Source: UBA1547 sp035399865
GTDB lineage: Bacteria > Patescibacteriota > Saccharimonadia > Saccharimonadales > Saccharimonadaceae
Assembly: GCA_035399865.1 (NCBI GenBank)
Contig: DAOPJW010000003.1
Span: 93,047-157,046, forward strand
DNA length: 64,000 nucleotides
Direction: 5' to 3'
This document shows positions 1-7,131 of this stretch, piece after piece (the first letter of the stretch is position 1; each line of letters begins with the position of its first letter). Below the pieces are notes generated by a model, which was not told the DNA's origin, made no database searches, and was given only the letters and a program-made list of their open reading frames with translations. Made by a program: the position numbers and the translations under genes.

Positions 1-231
1 GTTGATAGAGAAGTTGAAGGCCTTGAAAATATTACCATTTCTGGTAAATTTTATTCCAAAGTTTACGAAGGTGATTTTAAAGAAACTGGTAACTGGGCTA
101 AGGATTTTGAAAAAACTTTGGCTGAAAAGAATATTAAAACAAAAAAGCTGTATATGTGGTATACGACCTGTCCAAAGTGTGCTAAAAAATATGGCGAGAA
201 CTACACAGTTTTTGTGGGACAAATTGAATAA
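1..231 (+). CDS. 3' end of a hypothetical protein with a C-terminal CPKC motif (partial)
   Basis: The window opens inside this gene; frame 1 is open from base 1 to TAA at 229-231 (76 residues visible). The protein is mixed acidic and basic, with a late LYMWYTTCPKCAKKYG segment whose two cysteines, spaced CxxC, could bind a metal or act in redox. A +1-frame ORF across the same bases gives a Lys/Leu-rich product with no family features and is treated as a shadow. I do not recognise the family. A hairpin follows the stop directly, so this is probably the last gene of its transcript. Confidence 0.6.
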   Translation, partial: VDREVEGLENITISGKFYSKVYEGDFKETGNWAKDFEKTLAEKNIKTKKLYMWYTTCPKCAKKYGENYTVFVGQIE

Positions 232-260
232 AAATACCCCGCCTATGAGGCGAGATATTT
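232..260. terminator. Bidirectional hairpin terminator
   Basis: Arms AAATA (232-236) and TATTT (256-260) flank a GC core CGCC/GGCG (240-243, 249-252) with loop TATGA. A-rich sequence on one side and T-rich on the other suit termination of both the + gene ending at 231 and rpsT arriving on the minus strand. Confidence 0.55.
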
Positions 261-276
261 AATTGATAGAACGAAA

Positions 277-669
277 TTATTTTGTAACTTTTTTCGAAAC
301 TTTCTTTTTAGCTGGAGCTTTTTTGGTAGCTGTCGGTTTAGCGATGGCAGTTACTTTTTTTACTGGTTTTGTGACAGTTTTCTTGACAGTAGTAGGTTTA
401 GCTACAGCCTTTTTAGCCTCTAATTTAACACCGGCGTTTTTTGCAATTTTAGATAAATTTGCTTTGCGACGAGATGCGGTGTTCTTTTTGATTAAACCTT
501 TTTTTACAGCAGTGTCGATTTCACTATAGGCAGAACCTAAGTTTTTGGCTGATGGTTTAGCCAAGAATGCTTTAACAGCATCTTTGATGTCATGTTTGAT
601 GCCGACGTTGCGTTCACGTCGTTTAGTAGCTTGTTTAGCGCGCTTGATAGCGGACTTGATGATTGGCAT
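277..669 (-). CDS. rpsT: 30S ribosomal protein bS20 with a long basic tail
   Basis: Structural protein of the small subunit that binds 16S rRNA. The N-terminus MPIIKSAIKRAKQ and the following Arg/Lys-rich helical region (about residues 1-85) match bS20. Typical bS20 is about 85-90 residues; this one is 130 because of a C-terminal extension of Lys, Ala, Pro, Thr and Val in AKP/KKT-like repeats (about residues 86-130). The tail looks disordered and nucleic-acid binding, like the tails of histone-like proteins. SD-like AAGGA lies just before the ATG. Monocistronic, convergent with the partial gene at the window start. Confidence 0.93.
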   Translation of the reverse strand: MPIIKSAIKRAKQATKRRERNVGIKHDIKDAVKAFLAKPSAKNLGSAYSEIDTAVKKGLIKKNTASRRKANLSKIAKNAGVKLEAKKAVAKPTTVKKTVTKPVKKVTAIAKPTATKKAPAKKKVSKKVTK

Positions 670-758
670 TAGTGATTCCTTGTATCTTTAAATTAATAAG
701 TATAGTCAAAGTGAAATTATATAGCAAAAACACCAGATTGTAAAGGGGGAAGGTAATC

Positions 759-788
759 TTGACTAAAGTAACCCGTTTATGGTATAGT
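759..788 (+). promoter_or_regulatory. Sigma-70 type promoter before the DHH-like gene and truB
   Basis: -35 TTGACT (759-764), 18-nt spacer, -10 TATAGT (783-788). It gives a leader of roughly 40 nt before the ATG at 833. Confidence 0.6.
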
Positions 789-832
789 GACATGGACATT
801 TATCTAAAATAAAAATAGGAAAAACAATTTAA

Positions 833-2599
833 ATGAACGAGGCCGACACAAAAAAGCCAATGCAACAGATTGCTGATAAGATAAAAAAATCGAGCAATAT
901 TTTGGTCACGGTAAGCAATAATCCGTCAGTTGATGATCTGTCAGCAGCGTTAGGCTTAACTATCTTACTTAATAAATTTGATAAGCATGCGACAGCTATT
1001 TTTAGCGGTGCGATCCCACCAGCGATTACTTTTTTAGAGCCTGACAAAGTTTTTGAAAATAATGCCGATAGTTTGCGTGATTTCATCATCGCCCTCGATA
1101 AGGAAAAGGCTGACCATCTACGTTATAAAGTAGAAGGTGATGTTGTCAAGATTTTTATTACGCCTTATCATACCACTATTACTTCAGATGATCTAGAATT
1201 CAGCCAAGGTGATTTCAATGTTGATTTAGTATTAGCTTTGGGCGTTTCTAGCCAAGAAAATTTAGACAATGCTTTATCGGCACACGGTAGAATTTTACAC
1301 GAAGTTACCGTCGCAACATTATGTGCAGGTGAGCAATCCAGCCATCTTGGTAGTATAGACTGGCGTGATGAAACTGCCAGTAGTTTAAGTGAAATGGTTA
1401 CCGCTTTGAGCGAATTATTGAAAGTCGATAATAAGCCAATTTTAGATAAGCAAATCGCATCGGCACTTTTAACAGGAATAGTTGCTTCTACGGATAGATT
1501 TAGCAATACTCGTACTACATCACATGTAATGACGATGGCTGCACAATTGATGTCGGCAGGAGCTGATCAACAGCTGATTGCTGCTAAATTACAAGAATCT
1601 CATGAAATTGATTCATTGCCACAAGATGCTCAAACTGATCAACCTGCTGAATTCCAAGAAAATGTAGAATTACCACCAGTAGTAAATGAAGATGAAACTA
1701 CTGATGTTATGGGTTCATCTACTTTACCTCCTGAAAATCTAAAAATTGATCATAGTAATGATACTTCGCCTGTTGACGAAACCCCAGAACCACCGGTCGT
1801 TCAATCGCCAGTAGTTGAAGAACTTACCCCAATAGTTGGAACAGCTCCGCAATCTACTATTCCACCGGAAATGCCTGAGACCAGTTTGATAAATAGTGAC
1901 AACCGGTTGCCTCAACCCGAGCATATCGGTCCATCAAGTCTATCATCCACAATAGCACCAGCTTATGCTTATGTACCTGAGCCAGAATCGCCTCCACAAC
2001 CCGAAGTGGTCGAAGACCAACCAGTGGTTGCCCCTGTGCAAAATTTGAATTTTATTCCTCCTGAAGAAGCAGCATTGACGGATATTTCTAGCACCTTGCC
2101 ATTAGAAAATAAAATTATTCCTGACTATAATACACCTGTACCATTTCCTCAGATTGAGCAATTACCGAAAATTGAGAAAGTTGAAGCTCAGGTCCCTGCA
2201 GATATTATAGAGCCATCGCTTGGAGGTTCTTTGAATGCGGTTTCAGACGAAGCTGCAGACAATCTTCGAAAAGAATTAGAGAATGAACAAAACAAGACGA
2301 TATTAAGTCATGCCTATCTTAGTGATGCCGGTAATGATCATAATTCGGCAATAAATGGTGTCGGTCAGGGTGATGAAATGAAAAATGTCGATATATTCGC
2401 TGGTGGTCCTTTGGTTAGTTCTGACAATGCTATTAAATTGCCAATGCCTCCGGAGATTCCGGATTTCTCTTCCCTGCCACCGCCCGTACAAATACCACCT
2501 AGTGGAGTCGGGGCACCAGTAACAGCTGAAGAATTAGGTGTTACTCCTAAAATAGAATTATCAAATGATCCCTCTCGTTTCAAAATTCCTGGCCAGTAG
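833..2599 (+). CDS. DHH phosphoesterase-like protein, catalytically degenerate, with proline-rich tail
   Basis: The N-terminal ~260 residues have the layout of NrnA/RecJ-type DHH proteins: a start strand followed by VSNNPSVDD (residues 27-35), where active enzymes have THxxPDGDA, and a later ALLTGIVASTDRFSN segment equivalent to the family's TG(x)FRFSNT region. The metal-binding Asp/His residues and the DHH motif itself are not recognisable, so hydrolase activity is doubtful. Residues ~260-588 are a low-complexity acidic Pro/Glu/Val-rich tail with many PP pairs, probably disordered. It sits just before truB; an nrnA-type gene before truB is a common bacterial order, which supports the family call. 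A scaffold or nucleotide-sensing role is only inference. Confidence 0.7.
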   Translation: MNEADTKKPMQQIADKIKKSSNILVTVSNNPSVDDLSAALGLTILLNKFDKHATAIFSGAIPPAITFLEPDKVFENNADSLRDFIIALDKEKADHLRYKVEGDVVKIFITPYHTTITSDDLEFSQGDFNVDLVLALGVSSQENLDNALSAHGRILHEVTVATLCAGEQSSHLGSIDWRDETASSLSEMVTALSELLKVDNKPILDKQIASALLTGIVASTDRFSNTRTTSHVMTMAAQLMSAGADQQLIAAKLQESHEIDSLPQDAQTDQPAEFQENVELPPVVNEDETTDVMGSSTLPPENLKIDHSNDTSPVDETPEPPVVQSPVVEELTPIVGTAPQSTIPPEMPETSLINSDNRLPQPEHIGPSSLSSTIAPAYAYVPEPESPPQPEVVEDQPVVAPVQNLNFIPPEEAALTDISSTLPLENKIIPDYNTPVPFPQIEQLPKIEKVEAQVPADIIEPSLGGSLNAVSDEAADNLRKELENEQNKTILSHAYLSDAGNDHNSAINGVGQGDEMKNVDIFAGGPLVSSDNAIKLPMPPEIPDFSSLPPPVQIPPSGVGAPVTAEELGVTPKIELSNDPSRFKIPGQ

Positions 2600-2626
2600 T
2601 TTTGGACCAACTTCCATTTTCTAAAG

Positions 2627-2635
2627 TGTTATACT
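2627..2635 (+). promoter_or_regulatory. Extended -10 promoter of truB
   Basis: TGTTATACT is an extended -10 (TGn plus TATACT). It ends 7 nt before the ATG, so the predicted transcript starts at or next to the start codon. No Shine-Dalgarno site is present. Confidence 0.55.
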
Positions 2636-2642
2636 AAACGAA

Positions 2643-3311
2643 ATGAAAGACGGTATTTTATTAATCGACAAACCTGCTGATATGACCAGTTTTGGCGTCG
2701 TAGCACGCATCAGACGTGTCTTGTCTAGTTCTTCATACAGCCTGGGCAAGAAAGTAAAAGTTGGACACACGGGGACTCTTGACCCCTTTGCGACTGGTCT
2801 GATGATTATTGTTATTGGGAATGAATGTAAAAATGCTGAAAAATATAGCAAACTCGATAAGATCTATGAAGTGGTGATTAAATTAGGCGAGACTAGTACG
2901 ACAGGAGACACTGAAGGTGAAATTTCAAAAATATCTGATAAAAAACCTACGCTATCTGATATTGAAAGGATTGTAGAAAATTTTGTCGGAGAAATAACTC
3001 AACGTCCGCCATTATATAGTGCCATTAAAATTGGTGGTCAGAGAGCATATAAAATTGCTCGTGAGGGAAAACAGGTAGAAATGCCAGAACGTCAGGTTAA
3101 AATTTATGGTTTAGAAATCTTGAGTTATGAATATCCTGATTTAAAAATTAGAGTTCATGTTTCGAGCGGTACTTATATTAGAAGTTTGGCCGAAGATATT
3201 GGCAAAGCACTTGGCACTGGAGCGTATTGTACTGAATTGCGTCGATTATCGGTGGGCGAGTGGAATGTTCAAGAATCACAAAAACTTATTGAATTTGGAA
3301 TTATTGATTAG
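2643..3311 (+). CDS. truB: tRNA pseudouridine-55 synthase TruB
   Basis: Isomerises U55 in the T-loop of tRNAs. The N-terminus GILLIDKPADMTSF and the KVGHTGTLDPFATG block are diagnostic; Asp47 in GTLDP is the catalytic nucleophile. RPPLYSAIKIGGQRAY and SSGTYIRSLAEDIG are the other family motifs. At 222 residues it is a short form that stops after the catalytic domain, without the C-terminal PUA-like domain of E. coli TruB (314 residues). Convergent with the next minus-strand gene, only 6 nt apart and with no evident terminator. Confidence 0.95.
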   Translation: MKDGILLIDKPADMTSFGVVARIRRVLSSSSYSLGKKVKVGHTGTLDPFATGLMIIVIGNECKNAEKYSKLDKIYEVVIKLGETSTTGDTEGEISKISDKKPTLSDIERIVENFVGEITQRPPLYSAIKIGGQRAYKIAREGKQVEMPERQVKIYGLEILSYEYPDLKIRVHVSSGTYIRSLAEDIGKALGTGAYCTELRRLSVGEWNVQESQKLIEFGIID

Positions 3312-3317
3312 GTAGTT

Positions 3318-5978
3318 TTATTCGTTATTTTCTTCGTCTTGTGGTGAAAATTTTGATTCGCCAAGTCTGATGAGTTTTTCAAGTTCATCTTTGGTGCCTT
3401 GGGCTGCTATACTATTTAACTTGTTGTTAGGATCTGGGTTGATAATGGCTTGAGCAACTCCTATAAGTTTTAAGAAATTTGCCTTAAAGGCTTCTTGTTT
3501 CGATTGGCTTAGGCCACTTGTATCGTAGTTAATTATTCTTTCAAGTAACTTGATTGAACCTGGATCGTCATCAGCGATTGCTTCAGCTTTGAATTTACCA
3601 TCAATCACGAAATCGACGACAAGTTTATCTACGTCTTCGTCATTTTTAACATTACCCTTAATGACCTCGTTAATGAATTTTCCGCCGAATGCCGAAATCG
3701 AATTAGGTATGCCGTTTGCTGGGATAGCTCTTGATATTGATGCTCGATAGTCGTTTAATTTTGGGCTACCGGATTGGGATATAATGGCATACTTTTCATC
3801 ATAAGAACCAGTCATTAACTGATTTGCGATTGCCATTTCGACAGTGAAATTATCATCTACGCTGAAGGTGTAGGTATTGCCGTTATTGTCTATACCTACG
3901 ACGTTGTCTTCTCTTACGGCTAATTTTTGATATTGCTCACCACTTAATTTGAATTGTTTTGCGAGTTCATTTCGTTCATTGATAAGCTTTCCGATTGCTT
4001 CACGTCGTTCCTTGACAGCAAAGGCCAAAGCCGAATCGGCTCCAGAGGTATCAATACCTCCAGCATAATCACGAATTAATTGGCCTTCTATCATTGCTAC
4101 GTTGCCCATAAGAGCATTTGATAGATTAGCTTGTTGGACGCGTAGAGCTGCTTGATTTGCAATAGCATTAAGATTTAGGTCGCGTTTAGCAATTTCGGCA
4201 CGGACGGCATGTGTCGACAAAGCACCAGTTGCTGTTGTGTCTTTTCCTGCATATAATTCTTGTTCAATCCTATCAACTCTGCCTTTTGCTTCGGCATTTT
4301 CGGTGGAAATTATACGTGTATCCATTTCTTTTTGTAATAATCGATCATTAGTGCGGATTTTTCTATGTAAATTGCGTTCAAGCTCTTGCTCGGTGTATTT
4401 TTTGTCTCGATCGACTTCGTATATTTGTTCATATAATTTGCGATTATCGTCCGATGATGAATAGCGGTTGTCTGTTTTTCCGTCATAAATTTTTCTAATT
4501 GATTCTCGCTTACGTCGATTATGATCAATTTTTTGAGCAGTTCGTCTGAAGGGGGATCTTTTTGTAGCCTCTCCGCCTAGCCACTTGGAACGATGAGTAC
4601 TAGCCATATCCTCTGAAAAATTTCGTGTTCGATCGACAAGACCTCTGCTTGGATTATTTACGAATCCTGCTACTTTTCCTAAGATTGAACCGCTCATATT
4701 AATTAGTAGAGGGGTTATAAATAGGGGTGCCACTTGTACAGTCATAGCAAGAATAACTGTCATAATTGAATTAGCATTTTGAATGATTACTGCTGCTGCC
4801 ATTTGCGAACCGCCAAAAACTATTGAAAATGCTGGAAATAGGATTAGCATTGTCATGAATGCGGATTTCCATTTTTCAAATAATTTTTCGGTGTTTGGTA
4901 ATAAATAAGCCACAAAAGCCAGAGGCGAAATTATTACTAATATCGTAATGAGGGCTTGTCTTCCGACTAAAATTACCAAAGCAATTAATGCCGCGATAAT
5001 ACAAGATACCAAAGCGGGTAATAATAGGAATAAGGCTCCGGCCCAACTGTTTGCAATGATAAAAGTTGCTATTCCAGCCGTTGCTACTCCGCCAGTTAAT
5101 ATAAAGCTAGCAATGCTCCGCCAACTCGTCAGTTCCCAAGTATTTCCTTCATCTCCGACTAAACCCTCTCTTATTGAGTTAAAGACATCTTGGATTGAAT
5201 ATCCTAGTATGTTTGAGACATCGACTAGCAATGCACAGATAAGGTATGAAAGATTGACTAGTATTGCAGCAATTATTAATCTTGGGAGCATTTTTTTGAC
5301 GCTGTAGTTTGATATTCCCATGTTAGTAATTTGCGAATAGATAATTATCAAGAAGGCGATTACAAAGGCAACATTCGCAAAACTTCGCATGTAGGACCAC
5401 GCTCTAAATAAGGCGTTATTCTGACCTGTTTGGATTGGTCTGACCTCTAAGAATCCGGTCAAAATATTGAAAATGTTATCCATTCCATCTGCTAAGAAAT
5501 TCGTAACGGGACAGATTATCCAACCAACTCCATCTAGGACGCAAGATTTATGACCTTCAGTCTTTACAGTTTCTGAGCGTTTATCGATAGTTACGGAATT
5601 TGGGCTTGAAGGGTTGCTGTAATCTTTCCCGTCATAATCATAAATTTTGTGAGTTGCCGTTTCGGCATTTTCAGCCTCTTTACCTGAAGGAAAAAATATT
5701 ACTTCAGCTTTTTCTGAATCTTCATCGATAAAGATATAGGCTTGGTCATCGCTCTCAAGATCTAATTTTTTTAGAGTATCTTTGTCGATAGGTCCAGTGT
5801 AATTATTACCGTCGTAGTTTAGTGATGATTCACTGTTCCAATTGGCATCAACAGCGTAAACATTCGAGATATTAACGTAAGTCCACAAAAAAGTAGCTAC
5901 TAAAGTAGCAAGAACAAACAGTATTAATCTTCGCGCGGATTTACCTCCGTACGAAGCGGACTTCGCAAAATTCCACAT
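3318..5978 (-). CDS. VirB6/TrbL-like polytopic membrane protein with signal and long cytoplasmic tail
   Basis: 886 residues. An N-terminal hydrophobic segment (about 17-40) is followed by an acidic, Ser/Asn-rich region (about 43-150), then a CVLDGVGWIICPVTNFLADGMD segment broken by a Cys pair. At least six long hydrophobic helices lie between about 195 and 450. The rest is a charged, coiled-coil-prone tail (about 460-886). This architecture resembles the VirB6/TrbL inner-membrane channel of type IV secretion systems and a protein family common in CPR genomes. The TraG/VirD4-like ATPase at 53.7 kb could be a partner. Function is inferred from topology only. Confidence 0.6.
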   Translation of the reverse strand: MWNFAKSASYGGKSARRLILFVLATLVATFLWTYVNISNVYAVDANWNSESSLNYDGNNYTGPIDKDTLKKLDLESDDQAYIFIDEDSEKAEVIFFPSGKEAENAETATHKIYDYDGKDYSNPSSPNSVTIDKRSETVKTEGHKSCVLDGVGWIICPVTNFLADGMDNIFNILTGFLEVRPIQTGQNNALFRAWSYMRSFANVAFVIAFLIIIYSQITNMGISNYSVKKMLPRLIIAAILVNLSYLICALLVDVSNILGYSIQDVFNSIREGLVGDEGNTWELTSWRSIASFILTGGVATAGIATFIIANSWAGALFLLLPALVSCIIAALIALVILVGRQALITILVIISPLAFVAYLLPNTEKLFEKWKSAFMTMLILFPAFSIVFGGSQMAAAVIIQNANSIMTVILAMTVQVAPLFITPLLINMSGSILGKVAGFVNNPSRGLVDRTRNFSEDMASTHRSKWLGGEATKRSPFRRTAQKIDHNRRKRESIRKIYDGKTDNRYSSSDDNRKLYEQIYEVDRDKKYTEQELERNLHRKIRTNDRLLQKEMDTRIISTENAEAKGRVDRIEQELYAGKDTTATGALSTHAVRAEIAKRDLNLNAIANQAALRVQQANLSNALMGNVAMIEGQLIRDYAGGIDTSGADSALAFAVKERREAIGKLINERNELAKQFKLSGEQYQKLAVREDNVVGIDNNGNTYTFSVDDNFTVEMAIANQLMTGSYDEKYAIISQSGSPKLNDYRASISRAIPANGIPNSISAFGGKFINEVIKGNVKNDEDVDKLVVDFVIDGKFKAEAIADDDPGSIKLLERIINYDTSGLSQSKQEAFKANFLKLIGVAQAIINPDPNNKLNSIAAQGTKDELEKLIRLGESKFSPQDEENNE

Positions 5979-5987
5979 TCTGCGGAT

Positions 5988-6016
5988 ATTCTAGCATTTA
6001 ACAGGTAAAATGTCAA
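5988..6016 (-). promoter_or_regulatory. Strong promoter of the VirB6-like gene
   Basis: On the minus strand: -35 TTGACA (6016-6011), 17-nt spacer, extended -10 TGC-TAGAAT (-10 at 5993-5988). The ATG follows 9 nt after the -10, so the 5' leader would be only 0-3 nt. Confidence 0.7.
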
Positions 6017-6127
6017 TTTAAAAGCATAGGTTTTTTAATATATTTCATTAAATCAAACGTATATTGGAATGTAGCAATAGTGTTTAATAATATACTGAAA
6101 AATAAATTTATAAAGACTTAAATTAAG

Positions 6128-6152
6128 CTTATCAGGGTCCGACCCTGATAAG
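6128..6152. repeat. 25-bp perfect hairpin repeat, copy 1
   Basis: Arms CTTATCAGGGT and ACCCTGATAAG (11 bp) around a CCG triloop. The identical 25 bp recur at 17698-17722. This copy lies between divergent promoters (VirB6-like and rpsO), so it is not placed as a terminator. Confidence 0.75.
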
Positions 6153-6213
6153 TAAATATAAAGTAAAATTTAATATAAATCTAAAGTTTATATTGAATAG
6201 AGATTTTTAGGTG

Positions 6214-6242
6214 TTGAAACCTGTGCAAAACTTTGATACAAT
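6214..6242 (+). promoter_or_regulatory. Promoter of rpsO
   Basis: -35 TTGAAA (6214-6219), 17-nt spacer, -10 TACAAT (6237-6242). The ATG at 6252 is 9 nt downstream, giving a leaderless or nearly leaderless mRNA. Confidence 0.65.
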
Positions 6243-6251
6243 GCATAGTCG

Positions 6252-6518
6252 ATGATTACAACAGATAATAAAATCAAAGCTATAGCTTTGACTCAACTAC
6301 ATAAAACCGATGTTGGTAGCTCTCAAGCCCAAGTGTCAGTTTTAACGATCCGTATAAAAGAAATAACTGAACATCTTAAGGTTAATAAGAACGACAATAT
6401 GGCTCGTCGTGGTTTAATCCAGATGGTAGGAAAACGTAAAAGATTACTTAAATATCTAGAAAATAGTGATTTTGAATCTTATAAAAAAGTTGTTTCAAGC
6501 CTAAAACTCCGCAAATAA
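6252..6518 (+). CDS. rpsO: 30S ribosomal protein uS15
   Basis: Primary 16S-binding protein of the platform. 88 residues, the normal length; QLHKTDVGSSQAQVSVLTIRI and the DNMARRGLIQMVGKRKRLLKYL helix are characteristic. No Shine-Dalgarno site precedes the ATG, consistent with the promoter placed next to it. The TAA stop lies in the loop of the terminator. rpsO followed by pnp is a widespread order; here a Nudix gene is inserted between them on the opposite strand. Confidence 0.96.
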   Translation: MITTDNKIKAIALTQLHKTDVGSSQAQVSVLTIRIKEITEHLKVNKNDNMARRGLIQMVGKRKRLLKYLENSDFESYKKVVSSLKLRK

Positions 6519-6533
6519 GCGGAGTTTTTATTT
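6503..6533 (+). terminator. rpsO terminator (overlaps the stop codon)
   Basis: Arms AAAACTCCGC (6503-6512) and GCGGAGTTTT (6519-6528), loop AAATAA carrying the rpsO stop, then a T-rich run. The A-rich left arm also makes it usable from the minus strand for the Nudix gene. Confidence 0.85.
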
Positions 6534-6538
6534 TAGTT

Positions 6539-6994
6539 TTATCCCAAGTTTTCGAAAATTTTAACTGGCTTGTTATCACTGATATAACTGGCGATATCGA
6601 TGGTTTGTAGTATTCCTGGCAGAACATTTGTGGTTTTTGGATCGACAAAAGCGACTTTTTTAATCTCTTGTTCGCCATGAGTAGTTTTTGACAGATCAAT
6701 TTCATGGTAATCTGTAGGATTATCGATATTAAAGAAAAATTCTAGTTGTTCATTACCATCGTCTCTGATGAATTGTTGAATAAAGAGTAATTTACCAATT
6801 TTGGCGACGATTCCAGTTTCCTCAAGCATCTCACGCTCAAGTCCAGTCGTCAGTACTTCTTTTTCATCTAAACCGCCACCCGGCGTACACCACCATTCAC
6901 CATCGTTTTGATTTTCGGGTTGATTCAATTGTTGTGCGAGAATCTTACCATTTTCGTATACAATGCCTCTGACATTTATTCTTCTATCAATCAT
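6539..6994 (-). CDS. Nudix hydrolase
   Basis: Hydrolyses nucleoside diphosphates linked to another moiety; the substrate cannot be named. The Nudix box is complete (G-x5-E-x7-RE-x2-EE-x-G: GLDEKE through REMLEETG). WWCTPGGG precedes it, as in MutT/ADP-ribose hydrolase types. I choose the ATG at 6994 (MIDRRINVRG) over the ATG 5 codons upstream, because TATAAT at 7001-7006 on the minus strand ends exactly 6 nt before it; the upstream ATG would fall in the promoter. About 151 residues. Divergent from pnp. Confidence 0.88.
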   Translation of the reverse strand: MIDRRINVRGIVYENGKILAQQLNQPENQNDGEWWCTPGGGLDEKEVLTTGLEREMLEETGIVAKIGKLLFIQQFIRDDGNEQLEFFFNIDNPTDYHEIDLSKTTHGEQEIKKVAFVDPKTTNVLPGILQTIDIASYISDNKPVKIFENLG

Positions 6995-7000
6995 ATGGTG

Positions 7001-7006
7001 ATTATA
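7001..7006 (-). promoter_or_regulatory. -10 box of the Nudix gene
   Basis: Perfect TATAAT on the minus strand, 6 nt before the ATG at 6994: a leaderless arrangement. It lies back to back with the pnp -10 at 7018-7023. Confidence 0.55.
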
Positions 7007-7014
7007 CACTTTTG

Positions 7015-7131
7015 TGGTATGATATTAGAAGCGTAATAAGTGGTGGATAAAGAAATTTGAGTATGCGAATTTCTATACCCGTTACTTATTCGCTGATCTT
7101 ATAAGGCGAATTTATATATAGGAGGAGAAAT
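7015..7131 (+). promoter_or_regulatory. pnp promoter and folded 5' leader
   Basis: Extended -10 TGG-TATGAT (7015-7023) starts a leader of about 100 nt. The leader holds an outer stem GCG(T)AATAAG (7031-7040) with CTTATTCGC (7085-7093) and an inner stem AGAAATT (7051-7057) with AATTTCT (7068-7074). A strong SD, AGGAGG, precedes the ATG. Long structured pnp leaders that are cut by RNase and autoregulated are known in E. coli; the same role here is inference. Confidence 0.55.

Noticed and set aside
829..1089. Minus-strand ORFs inside the DHH-like gene and many similar antisense ORFs over pnp, gyrA, ftsK and others
   Set aside because: They lie opposite well-conserved genes, lack promoters or SD sites and show no family features: shadows.
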